DNA of 64,000 nucleotides, taken from positions 1,766,001-1,830,000 of the forward strand of contig NZ_CP045423.1 in the NCBI RefSeq assembly GCF_009363855.1, in the 5' to 3' direction. Positions 41,774-51,954 of this stretch are shown here, piece by piece (position 1 is the first letter of the stretch; every line of letters starts with the position of its first letter). The position numbers and the translations under genes are program-made. Below the pieces are notes generated by a model, which ran no database searches, was not told where the DNA came from, and saw only the letters and a program-made list of their open reading frames with translations. Source of the stretch: Microvirga thermotolerans. GTDB taxonomy: Bacteria > Pseudomonadota > Alphaproteobacteria > Rhizobiales > Beijerinckiaceae.

Positions 41774-42237
41774 GCCCCGCGAGCGCGATCGCGATCCGCG
41801 AGGCCGAGCGCGGCGACCTGGAGGCCATCGTCCGCCTGCACGAGGAGGATGAGCTCGGCACCCATGGCGACGCATGGACGCCGGAGACCCGCCCGGCCTA
41901 CGAGGCCGCCTTCGACGCGATCGCGCGAAGCCCCGAGAACAGCCTCTACGTCGCCCTGGACGGGGAGGAGATCGTCGGGACCTTCCAGCTCACCTTCATC
42001 CCCAACCTGACGGGCCGCGGCGCCCTGCGGGTGAAGGTCGAGAGCGTGAAGGTGAAGGCCGCCCGCCGCTCCGGCGGCATCGGCGCGCGGATGATGGCCT
42101 TCGCCGAGGAGGAGGCCCGCCGCCGGGGCGCGCGCATGCTGGAGCTCACGTCCAACAAGACCCGCAGGGACGCCCACCGCTTCTACGAGCGCCTGGGCTA
42201 CGCGCGCAGCCACGAAGGGTTCAAGAAGAGGCTTTGA
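41770..42237 (+). CDS. GNAT family N-acetyltransferase
   Basis: A 155-residue single-domain acetyltransferase. The acetyl-CoA-binding region is VKVKAARRSGGIGARMMAFA with the R-x-x-G-x-G pattern. It is followed by RRGARMLELTSNKTRRDAHR and the FYERLGYARSHEGFKKRL end typical of GCN5-type enzymes. Translation is coupled to the upstream GST through an ATGA overlap. The substrate is unknown. It is convergent with the PsiF-like gene. Confidence 0.92.
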   Translation: MSPASAIAIREAERGDLEAIVRLHEEDELGTHGDAWTPETRPAYEAAFDAIARSPENSLYVALDGEEIVGTFQLTFIPNLTGRGALRVKVESVKVKAARRSGGIGARMMAFAEEEARRRGARMLELTSNKTRRDAHRFYERLGYARSHEGFKKRL

Positions 42238-42289
42238 CCCTGGAGCGAACCGAACGGGGCGCGTCCGGAAACGGCGCGCCCCGCGCCCG

Positions 42290-42538
42290 TCAGGCCTTGT
42301 CGCCGCCCTTGAGGCGCTTGTTGCACGCGCTCCAGAATTTCGGCCACTTCATGTCCTTCGTGACATTGCCCGAGGCCTTGGCCGCCTTCCATTCGGCACT
42401 GCACTTCGACATGCGCTCGCGCGCGGCGAGCTGGCCGGCGGTGGGCTCCTTCTTGGACTGGGCGAGGGCCGGAAGCGGCATCGTCAGGAGAAGCGCCGCC
42501 GCCGCGGCAGCAATGGTGCGAGAGACGGGACTCGTCAT
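42290..42538 (-). CDS. PsiF-like exported small protein
   Basis: An 82-residue secreted protein. The signal peptide (RTIAAAAAALLLTMPLPALA) ends near residue 27. The mature part, RERMSKCSAEWKAAKASGNV then MKWPKFWSACNKRLKGG, has the Cys-x(n)-Cys, Trp and Lys pattern of phosphate-starvation-inducible PsiF repeats (one repeat instead of the usual two). The ATG at 42538 follows a GGGGGG run. Role unknown even in model species. Confidence 0.8.
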   Translation of the reverse strand: MTSPVSRTIAAAAAALLLTMPLPALAQSKKEPTAGQLAARERMSKCSAEWKAAKASGNVTKDMKWPKFWSACNKRLKGGDKA

Positions 42539-42737
42539 CGGATAACCCCCCAATAAGCGCCGCGTCGTGGATGTGGGCGCTTTCGCATGTCTCTTACGAA
42601 ATAACGCAACATGCAAGGTGCGCAGGGACGTCATGCGCCCTGTCCACGGGAAATCGTTGCGCATGCTGGCGACGGACCCGATCTTATGTCTTAACGTCGC
42701 GCGTCGAGCGTTCAGTCAACGACCGGAGAGGCATGTC

Positions 42738-43445
42738 ATGGCGGCCGCCGCCCAACAACCGATCGAACTCTATTACTGGCCGACTCCGAACGGGTGGAAG
42801 ATCACCATCATGCTGGAGGAGACGGGGCTTCCCTACAGGGTCCATCCGGTGAACATCGGCAAGGGGGACCAGTTCAAGCCCGAGTTCCTGGCGATCTCGC
42901 CCAACAACAAGATGCCCGCCATCGTCGATCCCGACGGCCCTGACGGAAAGCCGATCTCCGTCTTCGAGTCCGGCGCGATCCTGCAGTATCTCGGCCGCAA
43001 GACCGGCCGGTTCTATCCGGCCGACGAGCGCCGCCGCGTCGAGGTCGACCAGTGGCTGTTCTGGCAGATGGGCGGCTTCGGCCCCATGCTCGGCCAGACG
43101 CACCATTTCCGAATCTACGCGCCCGAGAAGGTGCCCTACGCCATCGAGCGCTACACCAACGAGGCCAACCGCCTCTACGGCGTTCTCGACAAGCGCCTGG
43201 CGGATCGGGAATTCGTGGCGGGCGAGTATTCCATCGCCGACATGGCCATCGCGCCCTGGGCGAAGCTGTGGGAACGGCAGGGCCAGAACATCGACGACTT
43301 CCCGAACGTGAAGCGCTGGCTCGCCGCGGTGCTGGCGCGCCCCGCCGTCGCCCGGGGCATCGCCGTCAGCTCCGAGGACCGGGAGAAGACCGACCTCAAG
43401 GACCCCGCCGTCCAGGCGGTCCTGTTCGGGCAGAAGGCCCGGTAG
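42738..43445 (+). CDS. Glutathione S-transferase, YfcG/Nu-class-like
   Basis: A 235-residue GST. The active-site segment IELYYWPTPNGWKITIMLEE contains the Thr-Pro-Asn motif of YfcG-type disulfide-bond reductases, which use bound glutathione in place of a catalytic Cys/Ser. It continues FLAISPNNKMPAIVDPDGPD and ISVFESGAILQYLGRKTGRF, then a C-terminal helical domain with EYSIADMAIAPWAKLW. GGAGAGGC precedes the ATG at 42738. It is separate from the other GST gene and of a different class. A two-part hairpin follows its stop. Confidence 0.93.
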   Translation: MAAAAQQPIELYYWPTPNGWKITIMLEETGLPYRVHPVNIGKGDQFKPEFLAISPNNKMPAIVDPDGPDGKPISVFESGAILQYLGRKTGRFYPADERRRVEVDQWLFWQMGGFGPMLGQTHHFRIYAPEKVPYAIERYTNEANRLYGVLDKRLADREFVAGEYSIADMAIAPWAKLWERQGQNIDDFPNVKRWLAAVLARPAVARGIAVSSEDREKTDLKDPAVQAVLFGQKAR

Positions 43446-43465
43446 GCTGCAACATTCGCCGCTGC

Positions 43466-43500
43466 CGTGCCGGGGCGGCCTTCCGGGCCGTCCCGGCACG
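43466..43500. terminator. Bidirectional hairpin between convergent genes
   Basis: CGTGCCGGG (43466-43474) pairs with CCCGGCACG (43492-43500), with an inner CGGCC/GGCCG stem. It lies 20 bp on each side of the two convergent stops. No long T-run is present. Confidence 0.6.
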
Positions 43501-43520
43501 ATACCGGAGCCTAGCCGCCT

Positions 43521-43931
43521 TCAATTGATCTTCGTCCAGGTCTGCGAGCGGCAGATGAGGCCGCCGAGGATGCAGCCGGAGAGCTGCATGGCATTTCCGC
43601 CCTTGAAGCTCATCTTGCCGGTATAGGTCTTTCCGTCCTTGTAGTTGTAGAGCTGGCCGGTGAAGCCGTCGCCGGAGGGCCGGATGTCGGTGATCATCTG
43701 GACCCCGACGAGGTTGCGGCCCCTCAGGTTCGGGTCCGGGTTGTTCACGTCCTTGGCCTCGCCCTGGACGGAGACGATGGTGCCGCAATAGGCGTTGCCG
43801 CATTTCGCGACCCTCACCCGGGTCTCCTTGCTCTCGCTGAGATAGATGCCGCTCGGGTCGGCGGATTGCGCCAGGGCTGGCCCGGCCAGGACGGCGAGGC
43901 CGAGGGTGGCGGCGAGAACGGCAGGCTTCAT
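43521..43931 (-). CDS. DUF2147 family exported protein
   Basis: A 136-residue secreted protein. The signal peptide (about 1-22) ends GPALAQS. The mature part follows the DUF2147 pattern: [70 protein letters not shown] and the [17 protein letters not shown] end. It has four cysteines. Family members are small periplasmic barrels of unknown function. The gene stands alone. Confidence 0.88.
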   Translation of the reverse strand: MKPAVLAATLGLAVLAGPALAQSADPSGIYLSESKETRVRVAKCGNAYCGTIVSVQGEAKDVNNPDPNLRGRNLVGVQMITDIRPSGDGFTGQLYNYKDGKTYTGKMSFKGGNAMQLSGCILGGLICRSQTWTKIN

Positions 43932-44152
43932 GTTTCACTCCCGAAAATGCGGTCTCTCGAAGGACCCTGCCGGAGAGATTAGAGCATCCCGGCCGCAAGG
44001 GTACCGGGTTGCGCACAGGAAAATCCCCTCAGGCGGGCAGGGCGGCCGGCGGCCCACCCCGCTTCTTCGCAGGCGCGAAAGGCCTTGAGGCCCAGGGATC
44101 GCGCCGTTATAAGCGCCGCACTTTCCCATTTGCTTCGCAAAGAGTGAGTTTC

Positions 44153-44575
<423 letters not shown>

Positions 44576-44599
44576 TCCGCCTTTTCGGGCAACGACGCG

Positions 44600-44628
44600 A
44601 TCCCCGGGCTGGTCCCGGGGATTTTTTG
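44600..44628 (+). terminator. Rho-independent terminator of ndk
   Basis: ATCCCCGGG (44600-44608) pairs with CCCGGGGAT (44614-44622) and runs into TTTTTTG, 24 bp after the stop codon. Confidence 0.93.
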
Positions 44629-44713
44629 TTTCCCGGCTGCGTCGCGCCTCCCGCGCGTCGCCCGCGAGAAGCGCGCTTCCCAAGCGGACGGACTTGTCCG
44701 AAGATGCCTCGCC

Positions 44714-46864
44714 ATGAATCAGAGCCCGCGCATCGAGCGTCGCCCCTCCGTCTGCCCGCATGACTGCCCGTCGACCTGCTCCCTCGACGTGGAGGTGATC
44801 GACGGGCGCTCCATCGGGCGCGTGCACGGTGCCAGGAGCAACAGCTACACGGCGGGGGTGATCTGCGCCAAGGTCGCCCGCTATGCGGAGCGCATCCACC
44901 ACCCGGAGCGGCTGCTTTACCCCATGCAGCGCACGGGCCCGAAAGGATCCGGGCAGTTCGAGCGCATCTCCTGGGACGAGGCGCTGGATGCGGTCGCCGA
45001 GGCCTTTCTCCGGGCCGAGGCCGGGTTCGGCCCGCAATCCGTCTGGCCCTATTACTACGCGGGCACCATGGGCTACGTGATGCGCGACGGCATCAACCGC
45101 CTGCGCAACGTGAAGAGATATTCCGGCCAGTATTCCACCATCTGCACGGCGACCGCCTATACGGGCTTCGTGGCGGGCACGGGCAGGCTCGCGGGCCCCG
45201 ACCCGCGCGAGATGGCGAAGGCGGACTGCGTGGTGATCTGGGGCACGAACGCGGTGCACACCCAGGTCAACGTGATGACGCACGCCCTGCGCGCCCGCAA
45301 GGAACGCGGCGCCAAGATCGTCGCCATCGACATCTACATGAACGCCACCATGAAGCAGGCGGACATGGCGCTGCTCGTGAAGCCAGGTACCGATGGCGCG
45401 CTTGCCTGCGCGGTGATGCACGTGCTGTTCCGGGACGGCTATGCGGACCGCGCCTACCTTGCGCGCTATACCGACCGTCCGGAGGAGTTCGAGGCCCATC
45501 TGCAGAGCCGCGATCCGCATTGGGCGGCCGCGATCACGGGCCTGAGCGTCGAGGAGATCGAAGCCTTCGCGCAGCTCGTGGGCGAGCGCCGCCGCACCTA
45601 TTTCCGCCTCGGCTTCGGCTTCGCGCGCCAGCGCAACGGCACCGTGAACATGCACGCGGCCTCCTGCATCCCGGCCGTCACGGGGGCATGGCAGTACGAG
45701 GGCGGCGGCGCCTTCCACAGCAACGGCGCGATCTATCGCTGGAACAAGACGATGATCGAGGCGCTCGACGTCGCCGACACGACCGTGCGCCGGCTCGACC
45801 AGTCCCAGATCGGCCGCGTCCTCACCGGCGACGCGGAGGCGCTGTTCCACGGGCCGCCCGTCAAGGCCATGCTGATCCAGAACACCAACCCGGTCTCCGT
45901 CGCCCCGGAGCAGGAGCTGGTGAAGAAGGGCTTCGCCCGCGAGGACCTTTTCGTGTGCGTGCACGAACAGTTCATGACCGAGACCGCGCTCATGGCGGAC
46001 ATCGTGCTGCCCGCGACCATGTTCATGGAGCACGACGACCTTTATTCGGCGGGCGGGCACCAGCATTTCCAGCTCGGTCCCAAGCTCGTGGAGCCGCCGG
46101 GGGAATGCCGCTCCAACCACGAGGTGATCCGCGCCATCGCCCGGCGCGTCGGCGCGTCGCATCCCGGCTTCGAGATGGAGCCGCGCGAGCTGATCGACTG
46201 GACCCTGAGGCATTCCGGCTGGGGATCCATCGAGGACCTGGAGCGCGAGGTGCACAGGGACGTGCAGCCCGCCTTCCGCGAGGCGCATTACCTCGACGGC
46301 TTCGCCTATCCGGACGGCCGATTCCGCTTCAAGCCGGACTGGACGCGCATTCCCTCGGGCAACAACGGGCCCATGGGGCCGTGGACCGCGCTCCCCGCCT
46401 TTCCCGACCATTGGCCCGTGACGGAGGAGGCGACCGGCGAGCATCCGTTCCGCCTCGCCACGAGCCCGGCCCGGAACTTCCTGAACTCCTCCTTCAACGA
46501 GACCCCGACCTCGCGGGCGAAGGAGGGGCGGCCGGAGGTGATGATCCATCCCCTCGACGCGGCGCCGTTCGCCATCGCGGACGGGGACTGGGTGGTCCTC
46601 CGGAACCGGCGCGGCGAGGTGTATCTGCGCGCGCGCCTCTTCGACGGTGTGCGCCGCGGGGTGCTGATCGCGGAAGGCATCTGGCCGAACGCGGCGCATC
46701 CCTACGGGCGCGGCATCAACACGCTCACCGGCGCGGATCAGGTCGCGCCCTACGGTGGCGCCGCGTTCCACGACAACCGGGTGGCGCTGGCGAAGGCGGA
46801 GCCGGGGCGCGGCTTCCCGCTGCCGGAGGCCGGTGCGGCGGAGGCGGAGCCCGCCGTTGTCTAA
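44714..46864 (+). CDS. Molybdopterin-dependent oxidoreductase (DMSO reductase superfamily)
   Basis: A 716-residue Mo/W-bisPGD enzyme. The N-terminal [4Fe-4S] motif is C14-x3-C18-x3-C22-x28-C51 (in SVCPHDCPSTCSLDVEV and TAGVICAKV). Further segments are CVVIWGTNAVHTQVNVMTHA (cofactor binding), HAASCIPAVTGAWQYEGGGA, LIQNTNPVSVAPEQELVKKG, LMADIVLPATMFMEHDDLYS and the C-terminal RLATSPARNFLNSSFNETPT barrel. There is no Tat-type signal, so it is cytoplasmic. It most resembles the anaerobic-dehydrogenase/FdhF-like group. The substrate is unknown and no electron-transfer partner is adjacent. Confidence 0.92.
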   Translation: MNQSPRIERRPSVCPHDCPSTCSLDVEVIDGRSIGRVHGARSNSYTAGVICAKVARYAERIHHPERLLYPMQRTGPKGSGQFERISWDEALDAVAEAFLRAEAGFGPQSVWPYYYAGTMGYVMRDGINRLRNVKRYSGQYSTICTATAYTGFVAGTGRLAGPDPREMAKADCVVIWGTNAVHTQVNVMTHALRARKERGAKIVAIDIYMNATMKQADMALLVKPGTDGALACAVMHVLFRDGYADRAYLARYTDRPEEFEAHLQSRDPHWAAAITGLSVEEIEAFAQLVGERRRTYFRLGFGFARQRNGTVNMHAASCIPAVTGAWQYEGGGAFHSNGAIYRWNKTMIEALDVADTTVRRLDQSQIGRVLTGDAEALFHGPPVKAMLIQNTNPVSVAPEQELVKKGFAREDLFVCVHEQFMTETALMADIVLPATMFMEHDDLYSAGGHQHFQLGPKLVEPPGECRSNHEVIRAIARRVGASHPGFEMEPRELIDWTLRHSGWGSIEDLEREVHRDVQPAFREAHYLDGFAYPDGRFRFKPDWTRIPSGNNGPMGPWTALPAFPDHWPVTEEATGEHPFRLATSPARNFLNSSFNETPTSRAKEGRPEVMIHPLDAAPFAIADGDWVVLRNRRGEVYLRARLFDGVRRGVLIAEGIWPNAAHPYGRGINTLTGADQVAPYGGAAFHDNRVALAKAEPGRGFPLPEAGAAEAEPAVV

Positions 46865-46951
46865 GTCTTAAGGCTATTGCCGGGCGCCCCTTGACCGTGG
46901 CGGAGCGAGCCTATCCTTAAGCTTGATCGTTTCCTTCCTTCAGGAGCCCCC

Positions 46952-47314
46952 ATGAGAGCCGTTCTCCGTCCGGTGCTGGCCGCCATCGCCATCGCCGCCT
47001 CGACCCATGCCGCCCTTGCCGCCGCCTCCAACATGCCGACCCAGTACCAGCCGGACCCGGCCCTCAAGACGGCGAGCATGGGCGAGCTGCAGTCCCGCGT
47101 GCGCCAGGCCTGCGCCGTGACCCAGGCGCGGATGCAGAACGTGAGCGAGCTCTCCATGTCGCGGAAATGCGACTGCTATGCGGGCCGCACCATGCGCGCC
47201 CTGAGCGCCGACGAGGTGCAGGCCTACCGCGATACCGGCGTGTTCAACGAGACCGCCCGCGCCAAGGCCCTTGGAGCGCTGGACGCCTGCAAGCTGCCGC
47301 GGCCGCAGATGTAA
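46952..47314 (+). CDS. Exported small hypothetical protein
   Basis: A 120-residue secreted protein. The signal peptide (LRPVLAAIAIAASTHAALAA) ends near residue 25. The mature part is helical, with Cys in RQACAVTQARM, the close pair KCDCYAGR and DACKLPRP, so two disulfides are likely. CAGGAGCCCCC precedes the ATG. No domain name is secure. The gene is separate from the Mo-enzyme (87 bp gap). Confidence 0.78.
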   Translation: MRAVLRPVLAAIAIAASTHAALAAASNMPTQYQPDPALKTASMGELQSRVRQACAVTQARMQNVSELSMSRKCDCYAGRTMRALSADEVQAYRDTGVFNETARAKALGALDACKLPRPQM

Positions 47315-47433
47315 GGGGCGTCCGCCCAGCATCGCGATGGGGCGAGGGCCTGCGTCTCGATGCACATGGATGCGCCGCTCTTCTCCCTCTCCCGGTTGGG
47401 GAGAGGGGCGGGGAGGGGAAGTGCCGTTCCGGA

Positions 47434-47560
47434 TAGAGCATTTTCAGGAGAAGTGGAAACCGGTTTTCGCTGGCGCGGCCCTCCGGGTCCGTCCGAAAAT
47501 GCGGCAAACCAAGAGCTTCGGAGCGGAGTGCGATTCTGTTGAAGCGCAATCCGCTCTAGA
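47434..47560 (+). repeat. Dispersed intergenic repeat, copy 2
   Basis: TAGAGCATTTTCAGGAGAAG, ACCGGTTTTCGCTGGCGCGG and CGGAGTGCGATTCTGTTGAA all have close matches in copy 1 (2119-2265). Here the 21-bp unit occurs once. It fills the 331-bp gap between the exported-protein gene and purN; the rest of the gap shows nothing. Confidence 0.8.
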
Positions 47561-47645
47561 CTTGCAATTCCCGAGCCGGTGCCTCGTGCCGGCCTCTCCT
47601 CCCCATCCTGCCGCAACGGCAACCGCGTTGCAGGGCGGCCGAGCC

Positions 47646-48293
47646 TCAACGGGGCGAACGCAATGCCCCGTCGGCGCTCCAGCCTTCCGCGAACACGACC
47701 CGTCCGCCGTCGAGCCGCGCGCGGCCCTCGCAGATCATGCGCAGGGCCTGGGGGTAGAGCAGGTGCTCCTGCGCCAGGACCCGGACCGCGAGGCTGTCCT
47801 CCGTGTCGCCGGGGACGACCGGCACGGCCGCCTGGGCGACGATGGGCCCGGCATCCAGCTCCGGCACGACGAAATGCACCGTGCAGCCGTGCACCAGCAC
47901 GCCTTCTTCCAGAGCGCGCCTATGGGTGTGCGTGCCGCGGAAGAGCGGCAGGAGGGAGGGATGGATGTTGATCATCCGGCCTTCCCAGCGCCCCACGAAC
48001 CAGGAGGTGAGCACACGCATGAAGCCCGCGAGGCAGATGAAGTCGATGGCGCGCTCGCGGAGGGCCGCATCGAGGGCCTGCTCGAAGCTCTCGCGGGTGG
48101 AATAGGCCTTGTGGTCGATGGCGAGGGCCTCGATCCCGGCCGCTCTCGCGCGCTCCAGCCCGCCCGCGTCCGGCCGGTTCGACAGAACGAGCGCGATCTC
48201 GCCCGGGAAGTCGGCACCGCGCGCCGCTTCGATGAGCGAGACCATGTTGGAGCCGCGCCCGGAGATCAGGATGGCGATGCGGCGGCAGGTCAT
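47646..48293 (-). CDS. purN: Phosphoribosylglycinamide formyltransferase
   Basis: A 215-residue enzyme that uses 10-formyl-THF to formylate GAR in step 3 of purine synthesis. Motifs are [20 protein letters not shown] (phosphate binding), [20 protein letters not shown], the catalytic Asn/His in [20 protein letters not shown] and the Asp in [20 protein letters not shown]. It overlaps the purM stop by four bases (ATGA), forming the usual alphaproteobacterial purM-purN operon. Confidence 0.97.
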   Translation of the reverse strand: MTCRRIAILISGRGSNMVSLIEAARGADFPGEIALVLSNRPDAGGLERARAAGIEALAIDHKAYSTRESFEQALDAALRERAIDFICLAGFMRVLTSWFVGRWEGRMINIHPSLLPLFRGTHTHRRALEEGVLVHGCTVHFVVPELDAGPIVAQAAVPVVPGDTEDSLAVRVLAQEHLLYPQALRMICEGRARLDGGRVVFAEGWSADGALRSPR

Positions 48294-49360
48294 GGGAGCG
48301 CCAGGCGTCCCGCGGTTGCGACCCGCTCGCCGCCCTCGTGGGCGATGGTCTCGCCGATCCGCACCGGATTCTCGCCGGCCTCGCGCAGCCGCGCCGCGAC
48401 GGCGTCGGCTTGGTCGGCCGCCGCGACCGCGATCATGCCGATGCCGCAATTGAAGGTGCGCAGCATCTCGGCCTCCGCGACCCCGCCGGTCGCCGCCAGC
48501 CAGCCGAAGACCGGCGGGACGGGAATGGCGTCGAGGTCGAGCCGCACGCCGATGCCTTCGGGCAGGACACGGGGAATGTTGTCGGGAAAGCCGCCGCCGG
48601 TGATGTGGCAGAGCGCGTTGATGCCCCCGCCGGACCGGAGGGCGGCAAGGAGGCTCTTCACGTAGATCCGGGTCGGTTCGAGGAGGGCCTGGGCGAGGCT
48701 GCGCTCCGGCGCGAAGGGCGCGGGCGCGTCCCAGGCGAGGCCCGACACCTCGACGATCCGGCGCACGAGGGAGAAGCCGTTGGAGTGGACGCCGGAGGAG
48801 GGAAGGCCGATGAGGACGTCCCCGGCCGCGACCGCCTTCGGCAGCAGGGTGCCGCGCTCGGCGGCGCCGACGGCGAAGCCCGCGAGGTCGTAGTCGCCCC
48901 GGGCGTAGAGCCCCGGCATTTCGGCGGTCTCGCCGCCGATGAGCGCGCATCCCGCCAGCCGGCAGCCATCGGCGATGCCCTTCACGATGGCGACGCCGAC
49001 CTCCGGCTCCAGCTTGCCAGTCGCGAAATAGTCGAGGAACAGGAGCGGCTCGGCCCCCTGGACCACGATGTCGTTCACGCACATGGCCACGAGATCGATG
49101 CCGATGGTGTCGTGGATGCCGGTGTCGATGGCGATCTTCACCTTGGTGCCGACCCCGTCGTTGGCGGCCACCAGGATCGGATCCTTGAACCCGGCGGCCT
49201 TCAGGTCGAACAGCCCCCCGAACCCGCCGATCTCCGCATCGGCCCCCGGCCGGCGCGTGGCGCGCACCAGAGGCTTGATCCGGTCGACCATGGCATTGCC
49301 CGCGTCGATGTCGACGCCCGCCTGGGCATAGGTGAGCCCGTCCCGCTTCTTCTCGCTCAT
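48290..49360 (-). CDS. purM: Phosphoribosylformylglycinamidine cyclo-ligase (AIR synthetase)
   Basis: A 356-residue ATP-dependent cyclase for step 5 of purine synthesis. Segments are [20 protein letters not shown], the glycine-rich [40 protein letters not shown], and the conserved [20 protein letters not shown] near residue 245. An ATG two codons upstream (49366) exists. The start at 49360 puts GGGGA at a normal distance. It is translationally coupled to purN. Confidence 0.97.
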   Translation of the reverse strand: MSEKKRDGLTYAQAGVDIDAGNAMVDRIKPLVRATRRPGADAEIGGFGGLFDLKAAGFKDPILVAANDGVGTKVKIAIDTGIHDTIGIDLVAMCVNDIVVQGAEPLLFLDYFATGKLEPEVGVAIVKGIADGCRLAGCALIGGETAEMPGLYARGDYDLAGFAVGAAERGTLLPKAVAAGDVLIGLPSSGVHSNGFSLVRRIVEVSGLAWDAPAPFAPERSLAQALLEPTRIYVKSLLAALRSGGGINALCHITGGGFPDNIPRVLPEGIGVRLDLDAIPVPPVFGWLAATGGVAEAEMLRTFNCGIGMIAVAAADQADAVAARLREAGENPVRIGETIAHEGGERVATAGRLALP

Positions 49361-49508
49361 CGGCATTCCCCGTCCATGCGGGGCAGTAAGGCGAGAGGGG
49401 GCCGAAAGGCAAGGGGGTTTCTGAGCCGGAGTTCCGATCCGCCGCGGCCCGCGCCTACGGCTCCAGCCCGGGAGACGCGTTCCGGACGCGCGGCGAGCGG
49501 AAACGAGG

Positions 49509-49530
49509 AGGGCCGGGACATCCCGGCCCT
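49509..49530 (-). terminator. Hairpin after the 2OG-Fe oxygenase gene
   Basis: AGGGCCGGGA (49509-49518) and TCCCGGCCCT (49521-49530) form a perfect 10-bp stem with almost no loop, about 75 bp after the oxygenase stop. No T-run. The rest of 49361-49603 shows nothing. Confidence 0.5.
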
Positions 49531-49603
49531 GGCCGTCGACGAAGATCTTGCCCTTCCAGGCCCCGGTTGCCTGCTCCGGAAGGGGCAGTCTGCCTCCGGC
49601 ACC

Positions 49604-50227
49604 TTAACGTCCGAAGATGCCCTTGAAGAACTGGGCCACCTTGTTGTGCTTCTTCTTGCGGTCCACGTCGGCCTGGCTCTTGACCCAGGCGATCTGAACC
49701 ACCCGGCGCTCGCCCACGAAGGGCCGGTGGCCGTGCCAGGAATTGTCGGAGCGGAGGAAGGCGAACATGGTGCCCATGGTGGGCGGCACCTCGAGCGCGT
49801 AGGGCTCGAAGTTCTGGCCGTCGTAGAGGACCCGCAGGCGGCCGCCGTCGCCCTGGTTCCACTCGTCGTTCATGTAGACGAGCATGGTCATGACCTTGGA
49901 CGGGCCGTCGGTGTGGATCGCGCCGTATTTCGGCTGCGACCGCTTCATGATGGTGGTCAGGCGCGGGTACTGGTGCAGGTTGAGGCCGAACTTCTTCGAC
50001 AGCTCCTCCGTCAGCTCCGGGCCCTCCAGCTCTTCGATCAGGGTCTTGAAGCGGCCGTGGAGCTTCACCTCGTCCACGGTGAGGTAGCCGGGCTTCTCGA
50101 TATCGGGGAAGTCGCGCCGCAGGTCGTCGATGACGTCCGCCTTGAGAAGATGATCCGCCAGAAGGAAGTCATAGGGCTCCTTCGAGGTCTTGGCGTTGCG
50201 GACGGCATTCAGATCGATGGTTTGCAT
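49604..50227 (-). CDS. 2OG-Fe(II) oxygenase family protein
   Basis: A 207-residue non-haem iron dioxygenase. The iron facial triad is visible: His105 and Asp107 in YGAIHTDGPSKVMTMLVYMN, and the distal His (165 or 167) in DNSWHGHRPFVGERRVVQIA. Arg175 is suited to bind 2-oxoglutarate. The first about 80 residues are helical and the last 25 strongly basic (VDRKKKHNKVAQFFKGIF). It is likely to act on a protein or small metabolite that cannot be named. It is read alone with CAGGGAGCG before its ATG. The gap to ppx (50228-50428) holds a TTTCTA...TTAGAAA inverted repeat. Confidence 0.88.
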   Translation of the reverse strand: MQTIDLNAVRNAKTSKEPYDFLLADHLLKADVIDDLRRDFPDIEKPGYLTVDEVKLHGRFKTLIEELEGPELTEELSKKFGLNLHQYPRLTTIMKRSQPKYGAIHTDGPSKVMTMLVYMNDEWNQGDGGRLRVLYDGQNFEPYALEVPPTMGTMFAFLRSDNSWHGHRPFVGERRVVQIAWVKSQADVDRKKKHNKVAQFFKGIFGR

Positions 50228-50428
50228 GGAGCGCTCCCTGGCGACAAGGTTGCGAATTTCTACCCTAGTTAGAAAGAAAGGTCACCACTCTGACCAGGCC
50301 GCGCCTCCCGCGGGCGGGCGCGACGAGACGGCGCAACCGGTCCGCCGGTTGCAGGATCGCTCCCGGCAGGGTCTGCCCGTGGCCGGAACGGCCCCGGAAT
50401 CATTGCGCTCTGGAAGCGACGGGCCCGG

Positions 50429-51952
50429 TCATTCGATCTCGATGACCGCGCTGCGCTTGAGGAGCTTGGTGAGGGCCTTCAGCCGGCCCTCCAGACGCTC
50501 GTTGGCGAGCGGCGCCATCGAGGAGGGAAGACGCAGGACGATGCGGTCGTCCTCCGCGACGAGCGGCGCCCGGGGAAGGATGCCTTCCATCGCCACGGAA
50601 ATCGGATAGGCGATCCGCATGAGGGCCGCGAGAAGGCGCGCGCGCTCCATGAGCCGGGGGCCGGCAAGCGCCACGATGCGCGAGCCCACCTTGTCGGGCG
50701 ACAGGCCCTCGTGGCGGAAGAAGATGGAAAGGGCGAGATAGGCCCGTCCCGGATGGTCGAGGCCGACGAAGGCGCCGTAGGCGATGAGGTTCAGGCTCTG
50801 CTCGCCCCGATAATCGGGATGGGCCCGCCAGCCGATGTCGGCGAGCAGGCAGCCCGCATGGCGCAGGCGCCGCTCGTATTCGGTCTCGGGAAGGCCGATG
50901 GATTCGATGAAGCGGCTCGTCCATTCCCACAGCTCCTCCCCATGGCGGGGAGAGCGTGAGCGGAGGAGGTTGAGGTCGCCCGCCGCCCGCAGGAGCGGGT
51001 CGAGCCGGCGCTTCTCCTGGTCGAGCTTGTCGTAGAGAAGTCCCTCGCGGACGCCGAGTGCGGAGACGGCGATCTCCCGCGGCATGCCGAGCCGGATGAT
51101 CTCCTCCAGAAGGATCGCGCCGTAGGCGAGGAGCGGCCGGCGCGCCTCCGACACGCTCTCGATGTCCTTGAGCGTCTTGGCGTCCGCCTCCTCGACCAGG
51201 TGGAGGAAGTCCATGCTGTCCCGCGGGTCGATGATGTAGTTGTGCATCACGTGGAGCGGATAGCCGGTCACCGCCTGGTGCAGCCGGGCGAGGGCCCGCC
51301 AGGTGCCGCCGACCGCATAGAAGGTGCGGTCGTGGAGGCTTTCCAGCTGCCCCGCCGCCCGCTCCAGGGTGGAGCGCACGATCTTCTGCGCCTTCTTGAG
51401 GGAGCCGCCGCTCAGGTCCAGGAGCGCGAGGCCGCCGAGGGGCATCGAGACCCCTTCCCCGACCCGGTCGCCCTTCACGTCCACCAGCTCGAGGCTGCCG
51501 CCGCCCATGTCGCCCACCACGCCGTCGGGCCTGTAGAAGCCCGACACGACGCCATAGGCGGAGAGCTGCGCCTCCTTGGCGCCGGAGAGAAGCTCGATGG
51601 GGCAGCCGCAGGCGCGCTCCGCCGCCGCGAGGAAGGCCGGCCCGTTGGAGGCGTCGCGCGCCGCCGCCGTGGCGAGCACGTAGATCTCCGACACGCCCAT
51701 GGTGTCGCAGAGCACCCTGAAGCGGGCGAGGGCCCGCAGCGCCCGGTCCACCGCATCGTCGTCGAGCCGCCCGGTGGTGGCCACGTGCCGTCCGAGGCCG
51801 CAGAGGACCTTCTCGTTGTAGATCGGCGTCGGCGCGCGGGAGACGCCCTCGTAGGCGACGAGGCGAACCGAGTTGGACCCGATGTCGATGATGGCGACGG
51901 GGCTGCCGATCTTGAGCCGCCCCTGCGCCTCGCTGCGCTGCGTGAGCACCAT
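50429..51952 (-). CDS. ppx: Exopolyphosphatase (Ppx/GppA family)
   Basis: A 507-residue phosphatase that trims inorganic polyphosphate. The actin-like ATPase fold shows VAIIDIGSNSVRLVAYEGV (phosphate-1), ATAAARDASNGPAFLAAAER with the catalytic region, GVVGDMGGGSLELVDVKGD (phosphate-2) and AVGGTWRALARLHQAVTGYP. The C-terminal HD-like domain has EYERRLRHAGCLLADIGWRA. It starts 2 bp after the ppk stop, so synthesis and degradation of polyphosphate are encoded in one operon, a common alphaproteobacterial layout. Confidence 0.95.
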   Translation of the reverse strand: MVLTQRSEAQGRLKIGSPVAIIDIGSNSVRLVAYEGVSRAPTPIYNEKVLCGLGRHVATTGRLDDDAVDRALRALARFRVLCDTMGVSEIYVLATAAARDASNGPAFLAAAERACGCPIELLSGAKEAQLSAYGVVSGFYRPDGVVGDMGGGSLELVDVKGDRVGEGVSMPLGGLALLDLSGGSLKKAQKIVRSTLERAAGQLESLHDRTFYAVGGTWRALARLHQAVTGYPLHVMHNYIIDPRDSMDFLHLVEEADAKTLKDIESVSEARRPLLAYGAILLEEIIRLGMPREIAVSALGVREGLLYDKLDQEKRRLDPLLRAAGDLNLLRSRSPRHGEELWEWTSRFIESIGLPETEYERRLRHAGCLLADIGWRAHPDYRGEQSLNLIAYGAFVGLDHPGRAYLALSIFFRHEGLSPDKVGSRIVALAGPRLMERARLLAALMRIAYPISVAMEGILPRAPLVAEDDRIVLRLPSSMAPLANERLEGRLKALTKLLKRSAVIEIE

Positions 51953-51954
51953 CG